A stretch of DNA of 64,000 bases from Diadema setosum (Eukaryota; Echinodermata; Echinoidea; Diadematoida; Diadematidae): contig NC_092686.1 of NCBI RefSeq assembly GCF_964275005.1, positions 46,374,333 through 46,438,332 on the forward strand, given 5' to 3'. Numbering within the stretch: position 1 is the first letter of the stretch; each line of letters begins with the position of its first letter. The notes under the pieces were generated by a model. That model was not told the origin of the DNA, did not search any database, and saw only the letters and a program-made list of their open reading frames with translations. Shown one piece after another: positions 22,836 to 35,000 of this stretch. A program made the translations under genes and the position numbers.

Positions 22836-24063
22836 TTTTACAATGTTCTGTAGGGTTTTGTTTTTTTTTTTTTTCTCATTCTTTTAAGTTTATTCATTTT
22901 GGGGGTAGATTTCTTAATCCTCTTTAATTCTGATGGATAAACTTGACAGGAGATCAGTCTGTATCTTGTCTGTATCTGGAGTAGCAATATGACAGAAACT
23001 GGTTGTTTGCGATGGCATAAGTTAACGTCAGGCCATATAATGCAATTATTCTGTGCATGTGTTGCTTGTATAAGTGTGATTCCCAAGACTGGGTTTGTGT
23101 ATTGTTTATTTATTGTACATTTGTTCAGAGTCTAATATATATTTCCTTTGTATAGAAAAAGCTCCAAAATTTATCCCAAAGTGGACACGATTGGAAAAAA
23201 AAAAAACCCACAAAACAAACAAACAATGCCTTATGTGTTTATCAAAGCTTTCCTTATATGCTTACTGAATATATTTTGATTTAGGAAAGAATAAATGAGA
23301 AATTTTGAAAATATATCTTTATCTCGTTTGATATTCCATATGTACCATTTGCTCCCTTTGGATTTTTACAGTATAATATGACCCATATTCATGTAATACT
23401 TTGAAACCTTGGACTAACTCAGCAATGAGCATGCCATGTATTTTTTTTTTCATGACTATATTTAAAATGCATATCCACAACACAGAATTATTGTAATATC
23501 TAGAGTGTCTACACTTTAACAATCACTCCTGATGGGTAAATAAAGTAGTACAGTAAAACCTTGTTGTAATAAAGTCAGATAGAGGGAGATACCTGATATA
23601 ACAAAGTGATTTTGCAACTCCCATTCCTTTTATGTTCTTTTGTTTATATTCCTGAATTTGACAAATTGTTGAAGAAATTATAGGGCCTTCAGCTGTCACT
23701 GAGTTACATCAAGTCTGTATACTAAAGTTTCTATTAAAAACAAACACTAAAATCTTTAACACTGCTTTACATACAAAAGATATATGATATGAATACTTTA
23801 ATGTGTCAAATTTTGATCAGTGCATTTACATAAAATATGCCAGTAAGTCATGTAGGCCCTATATGTGTGCATGTGTGTGTTTACATCATCGCAAATGAAT
23901 GCACCAGCATGGTAAACACAGCTGTGTCATGTTCATGCATTTATTTGTGATATTTGTTTGCTTGTTTTTTATGGTGTTGGTGGTGGTAGTTATAAGAAGA
24001 GTTCTTCGAACTGCAGTACATTGATTATCATTTTTAATACGAAACCTTTTTTTTTTTTCTTTC
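22836..24063. other. Spacer, no gene seen
   Basis: AT-rich. A TACAGTAAAACCTTGTTGTA word at 23550 looks like one end of a pogo-type element, but no partner end was found. Confidence 0.4.
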
Positions 24064-24445
24064 TTAGAGGGACTGTACAGTACTGGTTGAGGTGGGGATT
24101 GAACGTTTTTAAGTGAGATAATGAGAAACCTCTTATGAAATATGAAAGAACATGTAATTTTAAGAAGGATTCAACGTTTATTTGATGAAAATTGGTTTTC
24201 AAATGGCTGAGATATCCAAAACGTGTTAATAATAAGAGGCGACAGGCCACGCCCTTTTATTAGGATCTCTTTGTTTCACCTTGTTTTTGGATATCTCAGC
24301 CATTTCAAAACCAATTTTCATCAAATAAACTTTTGATACCCCTTAGAATTGCATTCTCTTTGACATCTCATAGAGTGGTTTCTGAATATCTCGCAAAACG
24401 TTAAAAGCTAAATCCTCACCTCAACCAGAACTGTACACACCTGTA
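24064..24445. mobile_element. TTAA foldback MITE family A, copy 1
   Basis: Starts TTAG|AGGGACTGTACAGTACTGG. The right end is ACCAGAACTGTACAC. Both arms carry ATTTGATGAAAATTGG / CCAATTTTCATCAAAT and GCTGAGATATCCAAA / TTTGGATATCTCAGC in inverted order. Other copies are at 29780, 36155 and 51487. Confidence 0.85.
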
Positions 24446-25897
24446 GCAGCACAATGAGTCATGCTTTCATTTTCTCATTCTACTAAGAATTTGTTTTCGT
24501 CCACTCGCTGACCATATCAGCTAGTGGTCACTCTTCAGCATAATCAAGCACATTTTTACGACCGCTCTGGCCCTCTGTATCGCAAGCACTCGTATATCAT
24601 CTGTCACATTCCTCGCGAACAACGTAACTTCACCTCCGGTCACTCCTACGGTCACCATGACAACGCGAGATGGACATCCTTTCCAACCAATCTCCTCCTT
24701 TCTTCGCTCCACGTCTCGAAGAAGTTTCGCATGCATGTTACAACTCTCCATTCACAAAAATCAACCTTTCACACTCACCACACTTCTTGACCAGCTTTCG
24801 ACGTGAAAGCACGGAAACGTCAAGTTGTCAACTCGCCAAACTTCATCAACAAACATCGGACTCGCGAACTTCTCTCTCTCTCTCCCAATCTATCTCTATT
24901 TTCCATCTCTAACTTCGCCGTCTCGTGGAGCATTCAACATTGTGCTACTTCGCCTTATTGACTGGAATTATACTTTGTGTCGCGTTATGTTCTTGTGTAT
25001 ATACCAAACGGGAAAGTGCAATAACTGAACTTTCAATTATTGGAGGACCATTTCCTGCAACATCAACTCCAGGTGCAGCTCGGCAACGCGGGAGATCATT
25101 GTGTGTATAAAAACAACAAATGGTGAGTAGCAGGATATTTTCTACGCCCTACTATATCTTACTACGAAATCCCTTCACACCCTTTAATGTTTGTTTTGAA
25201 TATGCTCCAGACACATATTCTATGGGTGCTACTGCAAGTCTTCTTTTGTGACATATGTGTTTTGTGAATACAGAAAACAGTAATCAAAAGTGGCTTGGCC
25301 TTTGGCTAGTTATGGGATGGTATTGTGAATTCTTATTTTGCAGCTTTATCTTTTTCTCCTTTTTTCTCAACAAGGCCCACTAAGTGAGAAATGTGTGTGT
25401 ACGTGTGTGTTGGGGGGGGGGTGGAATTACAGTTCAGCCGTCAAATACGTGCGGCTTGAAGAAGGCCATCAATTACTGTTGTTGTTATTATTATACTCTT
25501 GTACTTTGAAGAAATGGACGCTGTTCTATTACTGAGTGTATAGTCGTGTGTTCTACCGCAGCTAGAGCTGCGAAAGCTACGGCGGTGTATACGTCAAGCA
25601 GCAGCTAGCTAGCTAGCTAGCCAAAAGCCTGTGAAAGACGAACTACGAGTAAAGGAAGCAAGCTGGGTTGTAGCGATTTTCATTGATGGCTTACTCATGC
25701 ACAAGTTCACGGCTCAGACTCAACAACCCGATATGCTGTGCGTGTCAAAGCCAGTGTCTGTCAACGTGTAAACAATCAACGGTTTGGATTGCAAGACGTA
25801 AGTGACACCCATAAGTCATAACCCATTCGGGAAGATCCAAGACTTTCTCTTCCCTCAAGACACGGCCCTGTAAGAAGGTGTCCCATCGGGCAGTGCC
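24446..25897 (+). promoter_or_regulatory. MTMR14 upstream region, candidate promoter/5' UTR
   Basis: This is the 1.4 kb before the MTMR14 start codon. It has more CpG than its surroundings, an RFX X-box-like GTCACCATGACAAC at 24651-24664 (one mismatch to consensus), a TATAAAAA word near 25107, and a (GCTA)n run at 25604-25620. The transcription start cannot be fixed from sequence, so the call is tentative. Confidence 0.35.
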
Positions 25898-26014
25898 ATG
25901 GGAGAGAGCCATGCACATGATCCTATGAGCGTGAGTGATTCCAGTCTACGGCAGCTGCTTGATCACTTTTCAAAGACTCCCTACAGAGCTCGGGATAATT
26001 CTAACAGCAGTAAG
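25898..26014 (+). CDS. MTMR14: MTMR14 coding exon 1
   Basis: Residues 1-39 (MGESHAHDPMSVSD..., QLLDHFSKTPYRARD). The ATG is chosen by position relative to the conserved LLxxFSxTxYRA. Donor AGTAAG|gtgagt. Confidence 0.9.
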
Positions 26015-29000
26015 GTGAGTTAGCCAGACTGTCCACACGGACAGGGAAATAACATTTGATAAATAGGAACCATAAATAACACTGACGAAATGAAAGAAGG
26101 GGGAATGAGGGTGTAAAACTAGGATTCTACTGGCTAGTAAATTTTTAGCCTAGTAAAGTTTATGTAATTCTGTGGTCGGAGTGTCCGTACAAATGTCATG
26201 AATCCAATTGACTGTTAATGTCTAACGATAGCCTAGGTTTCTGTTCTTTCATTTCAGGTGGAATCACTGCTGACTGATAGTCAATTTAATTGGTGTGTTT
26301 CAGCACTCTGTCTCTGTTATTGTTAAAGTACATTACATAGTTACAAAGTTATCATTTGATGTAGTATCTACCGTATTTATGTCATGGGTAAATTTGGCCT
26401 AACAGGTTAGCTGGATAACGCCCTTGTTACAAGTGGCTGAGTTTACCCGCTAGGCCGAATTCACCCATTTATGTTCTGTACCATACTGCTGTGTCAGAGA
26501 GGACTCTGAGGAGTGCACATCAAGTGCTCCCAAAGAGCTCTGTGTGATACTGTACTGTGCCAAAAGTGGACCGCCTCCTGATGTACCCCATAAGAATTTC
26601 ATATCCTATAGGCCTAACTCAGTTAGATACCTAGATTCCTCTCATCTGATCGGTTAAAAGTGGAGTCATGAAAATAGCTGTGCCCCATTTTTGATTAAAA
26701 TGATGTCATGATTTACTGTGCCCGGGGCATAGAATCAACTGTGCCCTGTAAATAGGTTTGGAGACAGTCGCAACCCCGTACACATACTGTAGATCACTCA
26801 TATGTGCGCTCCAATGATACGACCGCCGCACTGTCGATCAGCGTTGATTACGAGTAGGCCTACTGTAAAAGAGATTAGAATCTATATTTTCGGTGTCTAC
26901 AATGTATATTTCAGAATGTATATTTTCGGTATATAAAACAAATAATGACAGCTTGATATTCGGGGCACAGTTAAAATTGCACTGTATGTAGGCCCTCGGT
27001 GATGTGAAAACCATAACTATAGTTATGGTTTTCACATCACCTTGGGCCCATGATTTTAACTGTCCCCCTCATAGCAGTCATTATTTGTATACTGTACAGT
27101 GCCAGAAAGCACTCGATCGAATGCAGATTGGTCCAAAAACACACCATACCAGATGTTGACACGAGAAGAGTGCAAGTAACACACACTAAGTTGTAATAGT
27201 AATAGATCCTACAAAGATTTGATTCTTTTTTAGAGGGATGCCTTTATGTGTATTTAAACAACATTTTAAAGTACAAGAGGTGAATGACCCTGTTGCTCCA
27301 AATGTGTGACCTCCTGACCCATGCAGAATTATGAAAGTGCATGCAAACAAAAACATTGTAGCGCTAGTCAAAAGATATGTTGTGACTGTTAGTTTTATCC
27401 TAGTGCTCTAGTTTCTGCTAGGGCGAGGTGCGCCGCGCAGCTGAGAGTTTATGACGTAACAAAGGCTTCTAAGTTGGGAAATCGGGCGATTTGTGTTTGG
27501 AATCACTGATTTCTATTGAAGAGCAAGATCATCGGTGAAAAGTAACTGTTTGATGGAGGTCTGCGCTCTCAGAGTGCTTTTCTAGTTGGACATGCCATGC
27601 TGATCAACATTCATTAATTCATGCTAGGTTTTAGTTTGCCCGTCTAAGTTACAGTGTATATCCATTCTACAGAAAAGAAAAAGATATAAGATAGTACTGC
27701 GAAGACAAGTACAGTTATGATCATTTCTTCTCCAGTGACGTTGCGACAAGAGTGTCTTTACACTGTATGTAACAATGTACATCCAACATGTAGCTGCCAT
27801 GCTACAATGTCTGTTTACATAGCTTATATGTTTTCTGCTCTCATTTTTGTAAAATGAAGATCATTAGTATTTTCTTCATTGACAAGACAATTAGGAAAAT
27901 TTAGAAAATTATGTTGTAGGTTCTTCTTCCCCTCTTTGTAGGGGAAAATTCAAGAAAACTTATATAATTTTCTAGACCAAACAAATGAGGAGTTTAAAAA
28001 CAGCCAAAATGACACTGATTTAAATGATGCTGACTTTGAAATAGGACTTTTTAAATGTCTGTTTTTGCTCATATTTTCTCCAGATCAACTGATTGAACTC
28101 TTTTACTCAAGATAACTGTCTTGTATGCAAGAAGGTGTTATTATATTCTACCGTGAGAGATCTGTGCCAATCCCAGTGTGTATTTCTAGATTATTATCAG
28201 TGGTATGACTGTTGTCATCATTATTAGATTTTAGCAAATTTAGTAGATGTTGAAGAAAATTGTTCATACTTGTAGGTATGCTTGTAAATGGGCCATTCTC
28301 CGAAAAAGTGTGCAATTACTGTTGTAGAAATGACAAAAATTCAACATCAGAGATTTCATTTATTTTTCATCATTTCAGAAACTTCAATCCCTTAGGAATA
28401 CAAAACAATCAATGGGTGATTTTTGAGAGCCCATACTTTTCCTAGAAACATTTCCAAACGTAGAGTCCTTTTTTGCGTGTTAAAACCAAATATCAGATAC
28501 GTTACCAGAGGTAGCATCTTACAAAACTATTGATTGTCTGCTTATTTCTTGCTTTATAATGGCAAAGATAATGTAAAACTACAAGCTTAAACATCTACAA
28601 GCATCGTGGAAACATTTTGGAGTCAGCTTTGATCTAATCTGTAATAAGAATGATCGTAATTTATAAAATGAAGGCTAAATAAAAATCAAGAACATGTACA
28701 TATTTCGGCTTGAAATATGTTGCCCTAATCTAACTTTTTACCTGCATTTGAATTATAACAATAATCTCATTGATTATGTATGCAACTTTATGAACAAGTA
28801 TTATACTTCTCATAAATAGCAAATGCCAGGTAACATCTCTGCCAGATTAAATACATTTCGGATCGAAAGAAGAACGGTGTGTGGTAACGTATCTGACGCA
28901 TCAGACGTTCCGTTAGTATACAATTTTAAACCCAACACCAATCATGCCAATATATTCATTTTAACTTGTAAGAACATCACAATATGATTATTTTTGTTAA

Positions 29001-32000
29001 AACACCGCACTTCTAAACATAAAGAATGTTCTCATCATAGATAGAAGACTAGATCATTCTTCAATAAAACTTTGAGATGTATGTGAAATACGAGAGTCAA
29101 GCAGGCACAATTCCACAATGCTTCTTTTGTGATATAGTTCCGAAATTTTGTTATTATGATACACGGAAGATGGTAAGAATGAAATTGGAAAAGATATAAG
29201 CAAGTGATAAATATAAATTCAATTTCCTTTGTTCCTGTCTGTGATAAATTAGGTCTGAAGAACCAATAAGCGATGGTGATGTATCTGACAAAGTATTTCT
29301 GTTTATTGACATAATAAACTACCGATTTACATCAAACCCCGATCACTCAAACATGTGATTCAAAGACCTGATGCAAAACGTTAGACATTGTTAGACATCA
29401 AATCCTATCGTCATTTTCAGAACATAAACCTGCAACGAAGGGAGTGATCTTGACTTTAACCATAATACTAACCCCATTTTATGTAAAAAAGATGCAACAT
29501 TATAATGAAAGGTAATAATGAAAGGTAGACCGTTCATGTAGTTGCGTTTGCTGTGAAGTTGAAAAAAAAAAGGTGGGTACCAAAACTCAGCCTCTAAAGT
29601 CTTTCTATGTTATTGTGGAACAAAACAGGCACACAGACACACACACAAACACAACAAAGCAGAAAGAAAATGAATTTGTAACATGTCTGATGGCACTTTT
29701 TGTAAATGCCACAATAAGTGATAGTACATTTCTGGTTTAGATGAGTATAGGTTTTAACCTTTTGCAAGATAATCGAAATCCACTTACACGAAATACTTTA
29801 CAGCATATAACTCTAAGGAGAATTAAGTATTTACCTCATGAAAACGGTTTTGAAATGACTGAGATGTCCAAAATAAAGTAATAATAATGATAATAATACA
29901 TTTATAAAGCGCATAGTCATGCTTCTCTATGCGCTGTACAATTCAGATACAACATACAAACAAATGACTAACAAATGTAACACTCAACATAATAAATACA
30001 ATAATTAACAAAAGGAGTAATGAATGTTTATCAAGGAAGACGAAAAAGGTGAGTTTTAAGACCAGATTTGAAATTTGCAAAACTGGGTGCACATCGAATT
30101 TTTTGTGGTAGATTGTTCCAAAGAGTAGGTACAAGAAAGATGTCCAAATAAAAGGAGATGAGCCACCACATTTTGTTAGAAACTCATTCTTTTACTTTAT
30201 ATTGGATACATCGGCCATTTCAAAACCGATTTCCATCAAATAAACTTCTAATTCCTCTTAGAACTATCCTCTTAGCAAGTCATAATAAGAAAGCACGTTG
30301 TAAGCCGGTTAAATCCGCGTGCAAAAGCGCGGCGCGGATAACCTTGCTGCATGATACATTTTATTGATAATGTATCTGACATGTTTGATGGTAGCGTATC
30401 TGACGTGCCGTTAACGTTCTCATACTATTATCTGCTAAAGTATTCATTTTCTCAAACAATTTCTGTTGTGTGATTAATCATTACCTTAAGTATTCAAAAG
30501 TATCTGAGCTTCGTTTTTATTTACAGCATACTTTTTTCTAAATGAAGCAAAGTTTAAGTGACGTATCTGATATCAGCTTATCATAACATGAGGCTTCCGC
30601 GGCTTCGGATCAGTATATTTTTTTTTGTAACGAGATTCAATGAATAAATCATGGTTCCATGTATGCGTTAAGTTGACTTTGTTTAACACATGGTATGAAA
30701 TTACACTGCCATGCGGCATTTCTTTGAACTTCTCTCAAGAGTCTGAAAAAAAGGTAACGTATCTGACTGCGATTTGGCGACATGATATAAATTATCTCTT
30801 AGAAAAATATCAAAACATCATATTGTTATGTAATATTATTTTTCATTTAGGCACTCAAGGGGCAATGTAATGAAGTACAAAAGATTTGATCTGAATGATA
30901 AGTCAAAACTTGTTATATGAACACTTCCTGTCCTGGCGACATGGGGTTTTTAGGGTTGCATCAAACTTCGGATCGTATTTCTAATATTATCCCGGATGTC
31001 CCAATAGCTTTATTGATATGTATTTTACAGGTGTGACCTCTCACATGAATTTAAGTAAAAAAAATTATTTCTGAGGGACAAAATATCGATTTAAACTGTA
31101 TAAACATGCTGGCGACACGAAAATCACAGTTTTGCACACTTTTTGGGAGAATGGCCCAAATACCACCAACTCACTGTAAGGATGACATTACAATGTCTTC
31201 TTAGCATTCTTTCCAACCTTATTTGTAGGCTGGACAAAGGAAATCCAGCTTTGGAATTGTTTTCATCATAATTTGAACCTGCAGTGGATAGCTTTTTCAA
31301 TCCCTCTTCATCCCCAAACATTTTATTTTAATGGTTAGATATATGTGTTTATAGTTGCTGCTACTTTTACGTCATGAGTAGATAGGGAGACTTACAGACC
31401 TTACCATGAATATGTAACAATTTTATGAATAATATGGAATTCCTCAACAAAAATCATTAAATACATTACATTACATGTACTGGCAGTAAAGTGTGTCATA
31501 ATAAACAACTGCTTAAACTTCTGTATTTTGAAATAAAACAAAGTTAATTGCATTAGTGCCTCTACTTTTCTTGGAATATCGAATTTGCAGCATCCGGGTG
31601 ATATATTATTACAAGAGAGTGATTTTTGAGGTACTATTGGCTATAAGACATCATATTAGGTGCAATATTGACCTTCATACCACAGTCTTGATAAGATTCT
31701 CTCTGCTTCAGTGAGCACCAGAGGGGAGATAGAGCTCTCCAGCTCTGAAAGTGACATTCATGTACAAACTGCATGTGTACGTAGGTCATGTGTTTCCTGT
31801 GGTGCTCGTCATAAATTAGACATCATGGTCTCTTATTAGACATCATATTCTACAGGATAAAGAACTGAGAATGTCCTTCCTGAATTGAATACTATCTGCT
31901 GAATATCTGCTCAAATTCTAATATATCATACATTTGTATGCCATAATGATTTGCATCTGGGTGATATGATGTAAACATACATGATAGTTCTCAACCCATC

Positions 32001-35000
32001 GTGACATTTCACTAATTTAGAGTGATTTTCCCCATTAACTGATACTTGTCATTGTAATGTGTGATGAAATAAAGTGCATTGAATGCAGGAAGTATAGGAA
32101 ATGATTAGATGTTTTTAGTGGAGAGTGAATGTGGGCTGGAATATTTGTACAAGGTTTAAAGGCACTTTCGACATTTGCAGATGAATCAAAACCCAGCTTA
32201 AGTGCATTAAAATAGTTGATAAAATTTGAGTTAGGGATAGAATTAGCCAATATAAAAATCTTAATCTGATCAGTATTTAAACAAATGTGACAATTTACTT
32301 CGTCTACAGTTATGGTTACATGTAAATTAATAAATCATCTACAGTTATGGTTTATTGAGAAAACAGTGATATCTGCGTATGTTTTAGGCTTTATTGCAAA
32401 ATTCTTATATGGGAGGATGTTTTGTGATACAACTGACCTCCACATCTAACCATATGCATCAAATGTGACTTTAAAGGTATCATTTACCATTGGAAGCAGT
32501 AAATGATTTAAAAAATGTTTGAGTTACCATATTGATGCATATGTGTAGGTCAGTTGTATAACAAAACATCCTACCATACACATTGTCTTAAACTTTCACA
32601 ATAAAGCTTAAAATAAGGAGATATCACTATTTTTCTCAATAAACCTTATCTGTAGACAGTTTGTTCTAGAAATAACTTTATTTTTTACTATTTATTGTCC
32701 ACATTTTTATATTAAGCAATACTTAAAGGGGATGGCTAGTAACTGATCAGTGGGAATGCTGGGGGATGATTGTTCCAATTCTTGTGGGATTCATTTAAGA
32801 GTACACTATATATCTATTGTTGGGTGACAATTATTTGCTTCAGAATGGTCTCATATTTCCAGGTTAGCATGCCTGTACAGTGACGGGGCATTAAACTGCA
32901 CATTACCTGAATATGAGACCGTTCTGAAGCAAATAATTTTCACACAATAATAGATATACAATGTACTCTTAAATGAATCCCACAAGAATTGGAACACCCC
33001 TGAGCATTTCCACTGATTCCCTCTGATCAGTTACTAGCTTTCCCCTTTAACACTGATTATCTGGGTACAAACCAATAACTTGCAGTGTACCTCAGGGGTC
33101 AGTTTTGGGACCAACTCTTTTTCTTTTGTATATTAATGACTTACCACATTCAAGTGACTACTTTACTTTTAGATTGTTTGCTGATGATTCCAATCTATTT
33201 CATACATTTCCAGTCAGAAAGTACAAGATAGATTTGAGAGAAGTAACCGCAGAATTAAAGAAAGTCCTAGACTGGTGTAATGTTAATAAAGTTACTATAA
33301 ATTTGTCAAAGACAAATAACATGCTAATTAGAGGACGTAGACAGGCAATTAATGTGCAAGGCAGAATTCAGATCATGGATACAGATCTGCATGAAGTAGA
33401 TGTTACAACTTTTATTGGAGTAGACATCGATAAACATTTGACATGGGAAAGTCATATTGCCAAACTAAAATTATGTATACGCAAAAAGGTTAGTATCCTA
33501 TACCGACTGCGAAACTTTGTACCACAAAATATTTTGATTTTGCTATGTAAGACATTCATACAGCCTCATATCACATATAAGGTATCAAAGTTTTTTTTTT
33601 TGGGGGGGGGAGCTAAAAAAGTTGATTTTAATTCTGTATTATTAATTCAAAAAATGGCATTACGTGTGATAACATTCAGTACGTACATGACAAGGTCAAG
33701 ACCATTATTCAGGGATATTAAGATACTTGATGTTTATCAACTGCATAGATTATCTATCTGTAGTTTTATGTATGACTTGATTAAGGAGAATTTGCCACAT
33801 TCGCTGTCAGAATATTGTTCATTAATTCAACATGGATATAGTACAAGGAAAAAAGAAGATGACAATCTTTATATATACCAAAGGTAAAGAGGAGCTTGGG
33901 AAAAGAGTGTTTATCTTACCTAGGTACAATTTTTTGGAATGACCTACATGTACATGTACCAATCAAAATTAGGAAGAAACCATCAAGGTCAAGTTTTCGA
34001 AAAGCTGTCGTAGAACTTTTGTTAGAAAGTTAATGTACCCCTGACATTTTGTTAGCATATATTTTACCTTTTTAAATGTAAATACTATTTTTTCGCTATA
34101 TATAGACATTGTTTATGTTTTTGATATACATGGATTAGAGATTATTATCACTAGATTCATTACGTCACAAACTGTTCATTTAATCAGATATTGTTTCCTT
34201 TCTTTAGTACTAGAGTTATTGATAATTGGTAATCGTAACACATTACTGAACAGTAATAAACTAAGAAATAATTATACTTTGTAACTGCATAAACTGTAAG
34301 GGGCCAGACTTGACTAGCATTCATGCTATTTTCTGGTTCCTATTATCCTCGCTTTTTTATATAACTGATACGACTATAAACATGTACAATGATTGTTATT
34401 GCATTGGATAATAAATATATTCATTCATTCATTCATTCATTCATTCATTCATTCATTCATTCATTCATTCATTCATTTTTACAATGGTTGTTTCTGTCCC
34501 TGACTCACATATTAGAACTACTTTGGAGCACTAAAACTTGTTTTTTTGTTTTATCTGCAAATGGCTGTATTTGCAATTTAGGACATTATACCCACATGAA
34601 GTAGAAGCCAGACCAGAACTGCACACACAACCTGCTTGTCAAGCTGTACTTATCTTCATACTTTACTTCAATGATTTCACACAAAGGGTATTTCTTACAA
34701 AGTACCTATACTTTGTGTATTGATGATGTACATATTGTACATGGCTGTACATGCAACATATTGCATAGCATGTATAGTTGTAGTTCATTCCATCCTTAGT
34801 CATAGCCAATACTTTTGTCTGTGTGGCTATTTGTATGTCTTGCTCTGCTACATATTAAATCTTGTGCGTATATTTAATTTCAATATTACATTATTAGTAT
34901 GGATATTGAAATGATAAAGATTGGGATATTATTTGTATGCCTGTGACACTTGTGTTGACATTTTGAAGAGGGTAATTAAAAGAGTTATTTTGATGTCAAC

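Larger units (their letters stand above)
26015..28285 (+). other. MTMR14 intron 1, first part
   Basis: No coding exon. Holds an inverted repeat (26930-27100) with a perfect 44-bp palindrome core, a repeat fragment at 27417-27590, and otherwise unassigned AT-rich sequence. Confidence 0.6.
28491..30767. repeat. Recurring GTATCTGA motif set
   Basis: Occurrences: 28491-28506 (reverse), 28883-28897, 29276-29289, 30369-30380, 30391-30405, 30558-30572 and 30753-30767. Three share GGTAACGTATCTGA. All lie within the 28290-31157 element. Confidence 0.8.
28290..31157. mobile_element. 2.87-kb inverted-repeat DNA element, AAAT duplication, superfamily unassigned
   Basis: The left end GGGCCATTCTCCGAAAAAGT is matched by the reverse complement of the right end, GGGCCATTCTCCCAAAAAGT. 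Identity runs on through GTGTGCAA. Both ends are flanked by AAAT (28286-28289 and 31158-31161), consistent with a 4-bp target duplication. Inside, the word GTATCTGA occurs at least seven times. A family A MITE, itself split by a LINE end, is nested at 29780-30270. No intact transposase frame is seen. It lies in MTMR14 intron 1. Confidence 0.75.
33051..34476 (+). mobile_element. Non-LTR retrotransposon (LINE) 3' fragment
   Basis: Reverse-transcriptase palm motifs SVPQGSVLGPTLFLLYINDL and the catalytic LFADDSN are present, then thumb text and a C-terminal IFWNDL block ending at 34033. A 3' UTR and a (TTCA)n tail at 34420-34476 follow. The 5' part is missing: the left edge is the MITE at 32723-33050. 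Confidence 0.88.

Noticed and set aside
34389..34604. Frame with SFIHSFIHSFIH repeats
   Set aside because: Translation of the (TTCA)n LINE tail.
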